The notes under the pieces: model-generated | Seen by the model: only the letters and a program-made list of their open reading frames with translations | Databases searched by the model: none | What the model was told of the DNA's origin: nothing | Made by a program: the position numbers and the translations under genes | Assembly: GCA_050697275.1 (NCBI GenBank) | Contig: JBOGZI010000044.1 | Location: forward strand, 1 to 11,016 | Direction of reading: 5' to 3' | Length of the DNA: 11,016 nt | DNA from: JBOGZI01 sp050697275 | GTDB lineage: Bacteria; Actinomycetota; Thermoleophilia; Solirubrobacterales; 70-9 | In this document: positions 1 through 4,903 of the stretch, in pieces | Numbering within the stretch: position 1 is the stretch's first letter | How the letters are laid out: each line of letters begins with the position of its first letter

Positions 1-192
1 CACCCCTTCACCGCGCTGCCCCGCGGAGAGCAGCCCTCGGCCTGGTCGCGCGGGCTGCTGTACGGCGGGGGCCTCACCCTTGCCGCACTCATCATGGCGC
101 TCGGTCTGAGGACCGCGCGCCCAACCCCCCGCCGCCGCGAGCCGGAACTGCCGGCCCCGGCATACGCCAGACAAAGGAGAGGAGAGAGATGA
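1..192 (+). CDS. C-terminal end of a membrane-anchored protein (5' partial)
   Basis: The frame starting at base 1 is open to a TGA at 190-192 and gives the last 63 residues of a protein whose start lies outside the window. What is visible is a short polar stretch, one hydrophobic segment (about residues 19-37, beginning GLLYGGGLTLAALIMALGL) and then a basic, proline-rich tail ending in RQRRGER. This looks like a single C-terminal transmembrane anchor with a positively charged cytoplasmic tail. The stop overlaps the start of the next gene as ATGA, so the two genes are probably co-transcribed and translationally coupled. The family cannot be identified from this fragment. The call rests on the open frame, GC-rich third codon positions and the overlap with a good downstream gene. 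Confidence 0.6.
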   Translation, partial: HPFTALPRGEQPSAWSRGLLYGGGLTLAALIMALGLRTARPTPRRREPELPAPAYARQRRGER

Positions 193-1025
193 TGGAGAGC
201 TTCAGAGGCCGCGGCCCGGCGATCCTTGCGGGCGGAATCACCGCTGCCGTCGCCGTTGTCGCGGTGGTTCTGCTCACCGGCGGCGACGGGGACCCACAGG
301 AGGCGTCGAGCGCGGCACCGACCGCGCCGTCCGGCGAGAAGGCCACGCAGGGCGCAAAGGAGCCGGCTTCGTCTGAGTCGGGTGAGCCAGCAGAGAAGAA
401 TTCCTCGGCCCCCAACGAGGGCGAGACCGAGCTCACCGCGAAGGAGGTTCGCAAGAAGCTGAAGGTCGTTCCCCTCGACCAGCGGCGGAAGTTTGCCGAG
501 GCGGCCGTGCTCGCCATTCTCCGCAGCTACGGCTACAGAAGCGCGACCGTCGCGCTCGCCAACAACGGGGCGCTGGTGAAGGTCTCCATCCCTCCGAGCG
601 ATGCGTGTGCCGCCGAGGCGGCCAAGATCCCCGAGATCAAGCGGCGGATTCTCGAGGTGGTCATCTTCGCCAGCAACGTGTGGCTCGGCGTGTTCGGCTC
701 GGACGACCTCGCCGCCTACGTCAGCGCTCATTGCAAGCCGTTGAAGCCTCCCGTTGCCTCCGGGCGACTGCTGTGGTCCGCCTCCGGGACCGGTCTCCGA
801 AGCTCCGAGCAGTTCCAGGTCTCCGGCAACCGGTTCACCGTCTCCTACGCGAACAACAGCGGCGAGCTGGAGATCTACGTCACCAGGGGCCAGGAGCTGA
901 TCGAGCCGGCGATTAAGAGCGAGAAGCGCGAGACCGGCTCGCAGACCTACCCCGGGCCGGGAACGTTCCGCGTCACGGTGTCGGGTTCGGGGAGCTGGGA
1001 GGTGAGCGTCTACGACGGCACTTGA
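189..1025 (+). CDS. Membrane-anchored extracytoplasmic protein of unknown function
   Basis: This 278-residue protein starts at the ATG of an ATGA overlap with the upstream stop. An AAGGAG ribosome binding site at 174-179 gives 9-nt spacing; an ATG one codon later (192) would also work. Residues about 10-30 form a hydrophobic segment (uncleaved signal or anchor), followed by a Gly/Ser/Pro/Glu-rich linker (31-83). A mixed helical domain (84-185) contains Cys140 and Cys182, which could form a disulfide outside the cell. A beta-rich C-terminal domain (190-278) has alternating hydrophobic strands and ends SWEVSVYDGT. I do not recognise the family. Topology suggests a short cytoplasmic N-terminus with the rest outside the membrane. 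It is the last gene of its operon, since a strong hairpin terminator follows about 20 nt after the stop. Confidence 0.85.
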   Translation: MMESFRGRGPAILAGGITAAVAVVAVVLLTGGDGDPQEASSAAPTAPSGEKATQGAKEPASSESGEPAEKNSSAPNEGETELTAKEVRKKLKVVPLDQRRKFAEAAVLAILRSYGYRSATVALANNGALVKVSIPPSDACAAEAAKIPEIKRRILEVVIFASNVWLGVFGSDDLAAYVSAHCKPLKPPVASGRLLWSASGTGLRSSEQFQVSGNRFTVSYANNSGELEIYVTRGQELIEPAIKSEKRETGSQTYPGPGTFRVTVSGSGSWEVSVYDGT

Positions 1026-1044
1026 CCTGGCCGAACGAACCGTC

Positions 1045-1070
1045 ACGCTCGGGCGGTCCCGAGCGTTGTT
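1045..1070 (+). terminator. Rho-independent-type terminator
   Basis: A perfect 9-bp inverted repeat, ACGCTCGGG (1045-1053) and CCCGAGCGT (1058-1066), encloses a CGGT tetraloop. It is followed by the T-rich run TTGTTCC. It lies about 20 nt after the stop of the membrane-anchored protein gene and should end that operon. Confidence 0.75.
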
Positions 1071-1083
1071 CCTCGTGTCGTGT

Positions 1084-1092
1084 TGCTAGGGT
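1084..1092 (+). promoter_or_regulatory. Weak candidate extended -10 promoter for the 80-aa gene
   Basis: TG-C-TAGGGT matches an extended -10 element (TGn plus TAnnnT). The possible -35, TTGTTC at 1066-1071, is only 15 nt upstream and overlaps the preceding terminator. It would give a leader of about 85 nt before the ATG at 1185. It is the best site I can see in this gap, but the support is weak. Confidence 0.25.
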
Positions 1093-1184
1093 GCTCAGCG
1101 GTCTTCGCGATCGAGGCTCCGCCCGATAACGCGATGTTTCCAAGGACGGGAAGCGGGTTATGAGAAGGCGAGGTTGAATGGACG

Positions 1185-1427
1185 ATGGGATTGAGACGGC
1201 TGCGTAGATCATCCTCCGCGAAGCCCGGGGCCGCGAAGGGCCGGAAGGCCGAGCGGCTCGATGCCGCTGCCAAGGACCACGTCCACCCCTCGACGGAGGA
1301 TCGCCTGGCCGAGCGGCTGCGCCGCATGGAGCTGCCGAAGCCGCCTCCCGGCGTCCGGGAGCGCAGCCTCGAGCGCTACAAGGAGTGGCTCAACACCCAG
1401 CAGGGCCGCAACCGCTGGCGGGACTGA
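1185..1427 (+). CDS. Small basic protein, unknown function
   Basis: This 80-residue protein is rich in Arg, Lys, Glu and Pro and has no signal peptide or membrane segment, so it is probably cytoplasmic. Residues 1-28 are strongly basic. Residues 37-75 are amphipathic and charged, with a PKPPPG hinge (51-56) and the segment RSLERYKEWL (60-69), which looks helical. The ATG at 1185 is the first possible start after an in-frame stop at 1161; a purine-rich GCGAGG (1168-1173) gives only a loosely spaced ribosome site. Third positions are strongly G/C, which supports a real gene. It sits alone between a terminator and the sigma factor promoter. A role tied to the sigma genes is possible only by position; it has no anti-sigma zinc-finger motif. 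No family is recognised. Confidence 0.65.
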   Translation: MGLRRLRRSSSAKPGAAKGRKAERLDAAAKDHVHPSTEDRLAERLRRMELPKPPPGVRERSLERYKEWLNTQQGRNRWRD

Positions 1428-1495
1428 CCTCCTTCGGCTGCCATTCGGTGATTGTCACGGCCGCCGCGGCTGGCCGGCTGACCAAAGGTTGTCCG

Positions 1496-1524
1496 TTGAC
1501 GTTGGCGCCCTGTGCCTCTAGGCT
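1496..1524 (+). promoter_or_regulatory. Housekeeping-type promoter of the first sigma gene
   Basis: TTGACG (1496-1501), a 17-nt spacer and TAGGCT (1519-1524) make a near-ideal primary-sigma promoter for a high-GC actinobacterium. Transcription should start about 7-9 nt downstream, at or next to the ATG at 1533, which has no ribosome binding site. This predicts a leaderless mRNA and argues against an upstream GTG at 1512, which lies inside the promoter spacer. Confidence 0.75.
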
Positions 1525-1532
1525 GCGCGACC

Positions 1533-2267
1533 ATGCCTGCCGGCAGCTTGGGGATTGAGGGAGGCGCTGGTGCGTTTGAGCGCATCCGGGGCGGAGCGGC
1601 GCATCGCGATGATGTTGAGCGGCGTCACGAGGACGCCGACACGGCCGCGTTGGTGGCGCGCATCCAGGCCGGCGAGGAAGATCTCTTCGCCAAGCTCTAC
1701 GAACGCTACTTCGACCGCGTCTACGGCTACCTCCGCATCCTGCTGCGCAAGTCCCATGAGGCGGAGGACGGCGCCCAAGAGGTCTTCATCAAGGCGTTCC
1801 GAGGCTTGCCGCGCTACAAGCCCCAGGGCCGGCCCTTCAGGGCCTGGCTGTTCACGATCGCGCGCAACCACGCGACGAGCATGCTTCGCAAGCACCGGGA
1901 GCTCCCCCTTGAGTCCGAAGAGCTCGAGAGCCGCCGTGAGAACACGGGCGGGAACGGTGCGAGCGCCGAAGAGCTGCGGTGGGTTTCCGATCGCGATTTC
2001 CTGGTTCTGATCGAGCGGCTGCCGCTGGCTCAGCGCCAGGTTCTGGCTCTGCGCTACGTACTCGACCTGAGCAACACCGAGATCGCGCAGATCGTCGATC
2101 GTGAGCCGAACGCCGTCCGCGCCCTTCAGTTTCGGGCGATCCGGACGCTGAGGCAGCGGCTTGCCCACCGCCGTCCCCCGCCCGGACAGCGCCGTCGCGA
2201 TCGGATGCGACGTTGGCCGCAGCGTGCGGCGGTCATCCGGGCGCGCCGGTTCGCCTTGCTGCGCTGA
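1533..2267 (+). CDS. ECF-type RNA polymerase sigma factor (sigma 1)
   Basis: This 244-residue protein is a sigma-70 family factor of the ECF type, which directs RNA polymerase core to a special promoter set. Region 2 spans about residues 40-120, with the core-binding acidic stretch around EAEDGAQEVFIKAFR (76-90) and the region 2.4-like FRAWLFTIARNHATSMLR (102-119). Region 4 spans about 155-211, with LPLAQRQVLALRYV and a helix-turn-helix ending in RALQFRAIRTLRQRL. About 35 N-terminal residues precede region 2. An unusual arginine-rich tail follows (13 Arg in residues 212-244). The start at 1533 is chosen because a strong promoter ends 8 nt before it. A second sigma gene follows after 55 bp, with its own ECF-like promoter. 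No anti-sigma gene is adjacent, so control may be transcriptional or through the tail; that is inference. Confidence 0.93.
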   Translation: MPAGSLGIEGGAGAFERIRGGAAHRDDVERRHEDADTAALVARIQAGEEDLFAKLYERYFDRVYGYLRILLRKSHEAEDGAQEVFIKAFRGLPRYKPQGRPFRAWLFTIARNHATSMLRKHRELPLESEELESRRENTGGNGASAEELRWVSDRDFLVLIERLPLAQRQVLALRYVLDLSNTEIAQIVDREPNAVRALQFRAIRTLRQRLAHRRPPPGQRRRDRMRRWPQRAAVIRARRFALLR

Positions 2268-2287
2268 GCGCCGGGCTTCAATCGACC

Positions 2288-2315
2288 ATAACTCCGAGCG
2301 CCCGGCATGCGTTGT
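2288..2315 (+). promoter_or_regulatory. ECF-type promoter of the second sigma gene
   Basis: ATAAC (2288-2292), a 17-nt spacer and CGTTGT (2310-2315) match the motif seen before the three secreted-protein genes. The -10-like box is identical to the one at 4891-4896, and both lie 7 nt before a GTG codon. ECF promoters typically carry AAC in the -35 and CGT in the -10. Its presence here suggests that sigma 2 is autoregulated or is a target of sigma 1. Confidence 0.6.
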
Positions 2316-2322
2316 CCGCCGT

Positions 2323-2958
2323 GTGGGGGTTCGGGCTGCTACTGAGCGGAAGGTCGCGTATCACGATCTTGCGCCCGGCGGTGCGAGTGGCGACGCCATC
2401 GACAAGCGCCTTGTGGCCAGGATCCAGGCCGCTCGCGATCAGTCGAGCTCCGAGATCCAGGCCACCATCGCGCTGCTTTACCGGCGATGCCTCCCGGAGC
2501 TCCAGCGCTGCACCGCGAGCATCCTCGGCAGCGACCACGATGCCGAGGATGCCGCCCACGACGCCTTCGAGAAGGCTCTCCGTGAGCTGGCGCGGTTCGA
2601 TGTCCGCCAGCCGGCGACGTTTCGAGCCTGGCTTCGAGTGATCGCACGATGCCGCTGCGTCGACGTGATCAGGAGGAGCGGGCAGGTGGACTTCGTCCCG
2701 CTAGAAGCTGCGGCGGGCCTCGAGACCGGAAATGCGGAAGAGACGCGCTTCAATGGGGCCAGCTCGACGCCCTCGGGCGTGCCGGTCCTGACCCTGCTCA
2801 AGGAGCTGCCGAGGTCCCAGCATCAGGCGCTCGCCCTCCATTGCCTCGGGTTCGAAACCGACGAGGTGGCCTCGATGCTCGATCGCACGCCGGGTGCGGT
2901 GCGGATCCTCAGGCACCGGGGGCTGCGGACGCTGCGCGAGCGCCTTGCCGCCGCATAG
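2323..2958 (+). CDS. ECF-type RNA polymerase sigma factor (sigma 2)
   Basis: This 211-residue protein is a second, divergent ECF-type sigma factor. Region 2 covers about residues 30-118, with DAEDAAHDAFEKALREL (73-89) and FRAWLRVIARCRCVDVIRR (100-118). Region 4 covers about 155-208, with LPRSQHQALALHCL, then GFETDEVASMLDRTPGAVR and the final RHRGLRTLRERL. The open frame extends upstream to 2161 over the end of sigma 1, but that part reads as non-coding. GTG 2323 is preferred because a promoter-like motif ends 7 nt before it and there is no ribosome binding site, implying a leaderless start. Five cysteines (56, 63, 110, 112, 174) are notable, including a Cys-Arg-Cys in the DNA-contacting part of region 2. 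It resembles sigma 1 in order of motifs and may descend from a duplication. It ends 7 bp from the convergent lipoprotein gene. Confidence 0.9.
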   Translation: MGVRAATERKVAYHDLAPGGASGDAIDKRLVARIQAARDQSSSEIQATIALLYRRCLPELQRCTASILGSDHDAEDAAHDAFEKALRELARFDVRQPATFRAWLRVIARCRCVDVIRRSGQVDFVPLEAAAGLETGNAEETRFNGASSTPSGVPVLTLLKELPRSQHQALALHCLGFETDEVASMLDRTPGAVRILRHRGLRTLRERLAAA

Positions 2959-2965
2959 CGCGCCC

Positions 2966-3439
2966 CTACGGCAGGCAGGCGATCAGCCGCCTGAGGCGCG
3001 CCGGCGAAGGGCCGTCGCTGATCGCGATGTAGCGGGCCTTCCCGGTTCGCCATTGCGCGGCGTGGCGCGGAGCGGGCTGCGTGATTGTCCTTAGGCTGAC
3101 ATCGCGCCCGCCGATCGAAACGGGGTGGCCCCCCCTAACTCCCTCGGCCGGCAACTCCGGGGATTCCTCGATCAGGAGGATCGTGGTCGTCGCGTTCGGG
3201 CGGGACGCCGGGTCCACGGATGACACTGTGTAGGAGAGTTGCCAGCCGGACTGGTCCTCCCCCCGGTAATGCCGCTCGGGCTGTGGCTTCTCGAATCCCT
3301 GGGTGCCGCAACTCGCGAGCAGCGGTCGCGCGAGGTCCGGCGGAACCTCATCCTCCGATCCGCCGCCGTTGCCTCCGCAGCCGGCGATCGCCACGGCAGC
3401 GGTCACCGCCAGAAGGGATCTCCCCCAGGTCCGTCTCAT
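2966..3439 (-). CDS. Secreted lipoprotein, possibly DUF4367-like
   Basis: This 157-residue protein has an Arg-Arg n-region, a hydrophobic core and a lipobox AIAGC with the lipidated cysteine at position 21. It should be anchored by lipid to the outer face of the membrane. A Gly/Asp/Glu-rich linker (22-34) leads to a single small domain with Cys44 and Cys155, possibly disulfide-linked. The domain has the pattern GWQLSYTVSS, TTILLIEESPE, then VSIGGRDVSL and W-x4-ARYIAISDGPSPARLRRLIACL at the end. This last pattern resembles the small extracytoplasmic DUF4367-type domains often attached to anti-sigma factors; the resemblance is from memory and tentative. The start at 3439 is chosen over a TTG at 3478 because the latter forms the promoter -35. 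It is convergent with sigma 2, with no terminator visible in the 7-bp gap. Confidence 0.85.
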   Translation of the reverse strand: MRRTWGRSLLAVTAAVAIAGCGGNGGGSEDEVPPDLARPLLASCGTQGFEKPQPERHYRGEDQSGWQLSYTVSSVDPASRPNATTTILLIEESPELPAEGVRGGHPVSIGGRDVSLRTITQPAPRHAAQWRTGKARYIAISDGPSPARLRRLIACLP

Positions 3440-3449
3440 TGGCGACGGC

Positions 3450-3478
3450 ACCGTACAGACACGGCCCTTGCCGCGCAA
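3450..3478 (-). promoter_or_regulatory. Housekeeping-type promoter of the lipoprotein gene
   Basis: On the minus strand TTGCGC (3478-3473), a 17-nt spacer and TACGGT (3455-3450) form a primary-sigma-type promoter. The ATG at 3439 begins 10 nt after the -10 box, so the transcript is leaderless or has a leader of only a few bases. No good ribosome binding site is present, which agrees. Confidence 0.55.
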
Positions 3479-3491
3479 CCGCCAACCAACC

Positions 3492-3515
3492 GAGTGAGAC
3501 GGGAGGGAGTGAAAC
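3492..3515 (+). repeat. Short direct repeat GAGTGARAC in the divergent promoter region
   Basis: GAGTGAGAC (3492-3500) and GAGTGAAAC (3507-3515) are direct copies whose starts are 15 bp apart. The second copy contains the GAAAC of the ECF-type promoter. They lie between the two divergent promoters and could be a regulator site or a decayed -35 copy; chance is also possible. Confidence 0.3.
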
Positions 3516-3538
3516 GTTCGCAGCGTCCCGCTCGTGCT
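3511..3538 (+). promoter_or_regulatory. ECF-type promoter of the 171-aa secreted protein gene
   Basis: GAAAC (3511-3515), a 17-nt spacer and CGTGCT (3533-3538). Aligned without gaps to the site at 4226-4253, it also shares GAAACGT, TCGTG and further scattered bases at the same spacing. Transcription would start near 3545, leaving a leader of about 53 nt that contains a stem-loop and a good ribosome binding site. Confidence 0.6.
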
Positions 3539-3554
3539 GTAGGTCAGGTAACCG

Positions 3555-3574
3555 ATCCGGGGAGAGCCCCGGAT
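3555..3574 (+). promoter_or_regulatory. Stem-loop in the 5' untranslated region
   Basis: ATCCGGGG (3555-3562) and CCCCGGAT (3567-3574) form a perfect 8-bp stem with an AGAG tetraloop. It begins about 10 nt after the predicted transcription start and ends 23 nt before the ATG, leaving the ribosome site AAAAGGGG (3583-3590) free. A 5' stem-loop of this kind usually stabilises an mRNA; no T-run follows, so it is not an obvious attenuator. It does not match any riboswitch I know. Confidence 0.5.
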
Positions 3575-3597
3575 TACTGCAGAAAAGGGGTATGTGA

Positions 3598-4113
3598 ATG
3601 AAGCGCATCGCTAAGCGGATCGCCCTAGTGGCGTCGCTCGCGCTCGTCGCGGGCGTCGTCAGCGCGGTCCCCGCACAGGCGGCCGTCTCAGGCACCTGCG
3701 GCGTCGCGGGGCAGGCGACCACCAGCCCGCCGGTTCAGCTGCAGGGTGGGAGCGGCACCTACGAGTTCCAGGATCTGGTGTTCGCCTGCGAGGGCACGAT
3801 CGATGGCCAGACGGACGTCGCCGTGTTCGACATCACCACCGACGGGACCTACGTCAATGAGGTGTGCGGCACCGGTGAGGCTCACAGCACGACTGGAAAT
3901 GGCGTCGTGACCCAGAGCCTGATGGGCAACCAGGGCAAGACCTTCGAGGCCCAGTACGACATAGTGTTCACCGCCGGCGTCGGGACCCTGACCTTCAGGT
4001 CCCCGGCGAGCGGGAGCGGAGTGATCGACATCATCGCTACCGGGCCGCAGGCGCCGCCTGCGTGCACGGACAGCTTCGCCGTCGCCGGCGAGGTGACGCT
4101 CAACATTCCGTAG
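3598..4113 (+). CDS. Secreted four-cysteine beta-rich protein, unknown function
   Basis: This 171-residue protein has a clear cleavable signal peptide: MKRIAKR, a hydrophobic core, then AQA-A with cleavage after about residue 28. The mature part is rich in Gly, Thr, Val and Ser and should be beta-sheet. Four cysteines (34, 64, 90, 156) suggest two disulfides. Visible blocks are GTYEFQDLVFAC (53-64), GTYVNEVCGTG (83-93) and the hydrophobic end VAGEVTLNIP. There is no anchor, sorting signal or catalytic motif, so it is probably released or bound to the cell surface by other means. The start is supported by AAAAGGGG 7 nt upstream. It is a single-gene unit between an ECF-type promoter and strong tandem hairpins, with a 5' stem-loop, which suggests high expression under control of one of the neighbouring sigma factors. 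I do not recognise the family. Confidence 0.9.
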   Translation: MKRIAKRIALVASLALVAGVVSAVPAQAAVSGTCGVAGQATTSPPVQLQGGSGTYEFQDLVFACEGTIDGQTDVAVFDITTDGTYVNEVCGTGEAHSTTGNGVVTQSLMGNQGKTFEAQYDIVFTAGVGTLTFRSPASGSGVIDIIATGPQAPPACTDSFAVAGEVTLNIP

Positions 4114-4126
4114 CGATACGGGGATT

Positions 4127-4151
4127 GATCGATCCGCAGCTCGGATCGATC
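4127..4151 (+). terminator. First hairpin after the 171-aa secreted protein gene
   Basis: GATCGATCCG (4127-4136) and CGGATCGATC (4142-4151) form a perfect 10-bp stem with a five-base CAGCT loop, starting 14 nt after the stop. No T-run follows. It may end transcription together with the next hairpin or protect the 3' end of the message. Confidence 0.5.
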
Positions 4152-4158
4152 GGAAGAC

Positions 4159-4198
4159 CGAAGGGCCCGCGGCCGCCGATGCGGTCGCGGGCCCTTCG
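4159..4198 (+). terminator. Strong 18-bp hairpin, probable terminator without a T-tract
   Basis: The arms 4159-4176 and 4181-4198 pair over 18 bp: 13 perfect pairs (CGAAGGGCCCGCG with CGCGGGCCCTTCG), one G-U and four more, closed by a CGAT tetraloop. Strong hairpins without a T-run are commonly proposed as terminators in high-GC actinobacteria. It ends 27 bp before the next ECF-type promoter and insulates it from the upstream gene. Confidence 0.75.
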
Positions 4199-4225
4199 CC
4201 TATAGGCGTGGTTCGACGGCGAAGC

Positions 4226-4253
4226 GAAACGTCCGCGCCGCCGCGTTCGTGTT
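4226..4253 (+). promoter_or_regulatory. ECF-type promoter of the 196-aa secreted protein gene
   Basis: GAAAC (4226-4230), a 17-nt spacer and CGTGTT (4248-4253). Only 6 nt separate the -10-like box from the GTG at 4260, so the first transcribed base should be at or beside the start codon. Confidence 0.6.
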
Positions 4254-4259
4254 CTAAGT

Positions 4260-4850
4260 GTGAGCACGGCAAAGCGCGGCCCGAGCGGAGCGAGGCCGGC
4301 AAGGATCCGGACGCTGAGGGTATGCCTGGCAACCGGCTTGGTGTTGGGCTTGGTGGCATTCCCGACCGCCGCCCATGCCGCGAGCCGGACGATCGGTCCG
4401 GTCACGACCGAGTCCGGGATCAGCTGCTACCTGAGCAACTCGCTGCAACCCAGCGTCAGCTCGATCGGCCTCCCCGACCTCACCTATGGCAGCGGTTGGA
4501 GCTGCACGCCCGGGGCCGGTGGCAAGCAGATCGGCGGCTACAGCCAGCTCTCCGACGAGCTGACGGAACGCGTTGCCGACCTGACCACGGGCAAGGGTTA
4601 CAACTACCTGGGTAAGACCTGCTCGGATCCCAACCACTGCTCCCAGTCCGAGCACTTTCGGCGCCTTCCGGGAGCGAGCTACTGGCTGGTAAGCGAGCCA
4701 TCCTTGCGCAGCTTCTACACGCTGAACGGGGATCCCACGGACGACGATTTCTTCGAGTTCTGGCCCGAGGAACACTGCCAGGGATTCCGCCTCTTCCCGA
4801 ACGACCCTGGGGCCAACCTCGTCCGCTGTACGTTCGGCGTCACCCTCTGA
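4260..4850 (+). CDS. Secreted six-cysteine protein, unknown function
   Basis: This 196-residue protein has a long basic n-region (residues 1-21), a hydrophobic core and a signal peptidase site at AHA-A (cleavage after about residue 40 or 41). The mature domain of about 155 residues has six cysteines (56, 82, 121, 127, 173, 190), enough for three disulfides, and many Tyr, Trp and Phe. Notable blocks are LTYGSGWSC (74-82), CSDPNHC (121-127) and an acidic aromatic patch DDDFFEFWPEEHC (161-173). No catalytic motif or anchor is seen. The GTG start at 4260 has no ribosome site but begins 6 nt after the promoter -10, so it is probably leaderless. It is followed after only 18 bp by the next promoter, with no terminator, so some read-through into the giant gene is likely. 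The family is not recognised. Confidence 0.85.
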   Translation: MSTAKRGPSGARPARIRTLRVCLATGLVLGLVAFPTAAHAASRTIGPVTTESGISCYLSNSLQPSVSSIGLPDLTYGSGWSCTPGAGGKQIGGYSQLSDELTERVADLTTGKGYNYLGKTCSDPNHCSQSEHFRRLPGASYWLVSEPSLRSFYTLNGDPTDDDFFEFWPEEHCQGFRLFPNDPGANLVRCTFGVTL

Positions 4851-4868
4851 CCCCGCCCCGCCTGGGCC

Positions 4869-4896
4869 GTAACTATTCCCGCGTTCAAGGCGTTGT
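4869..4896 (+). promoter_or_regulatory. ECF-type promoter of the giant secreted protein gene
   Basis: GTAAC (4869-4873; CGTAAC if one base is added), a 17-nt spacer and CGTTGT (4891-4896). CGTAAC with CGTT resembles the promoter type reported for BldN-like ECF sigma factors of Streptomyces, though the spacer there is 16. The GTG at 4904 lies 7 nt downstream, as at sigma 2. Confidence 0.6.
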
Positions 4897-4903
4897 CCAC
4901 GGC

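Noticed and set aside
1064..1069. CGTTGT as another ECF -10 box
   Set aside because: It is part of the terminator stem, the sequence 17 nt upstream lacks AAC (it is CAC), and no start codon follows at the right distance.
1512..1532. Upstream GTG start for sigma 1 at 1512
   Set aside because: It lies inside the spacer of a strong TTGACG-N17-TAGGCT promoter whose expected transcription start is at about 1531-1533.
2161..2322. TTG start at 2161 for sigma 2, overlapping sigma 1 by 107 bp
   Set aside because: The extra 54 residues show no sigma region, the stretch overlaps region 4 of sigma 1 and its tail, and a promoter motif leads to GTG 2323.
2616..2623. Minus-strand CGAAACGT inside sigma 2 as a further motif site
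   Set aside because: No CGT box follows at 17-nt spacing, and there is no gene start on that strand.
3440..3478. Longer lipoprotein starting at TTG 3478
   Set aside because: It would add 13 residues before a normal signal peptide, and the TTG is the -35 box of a good promoter.
3541..3597. Riboswitch (for example of the c-di-AMP type) before the 171-aa gene
   Set aside because: Only one simple stem-loop is present, and the leader of about 53 nt is too short and lacks the conserved core of any riboswitch I know.
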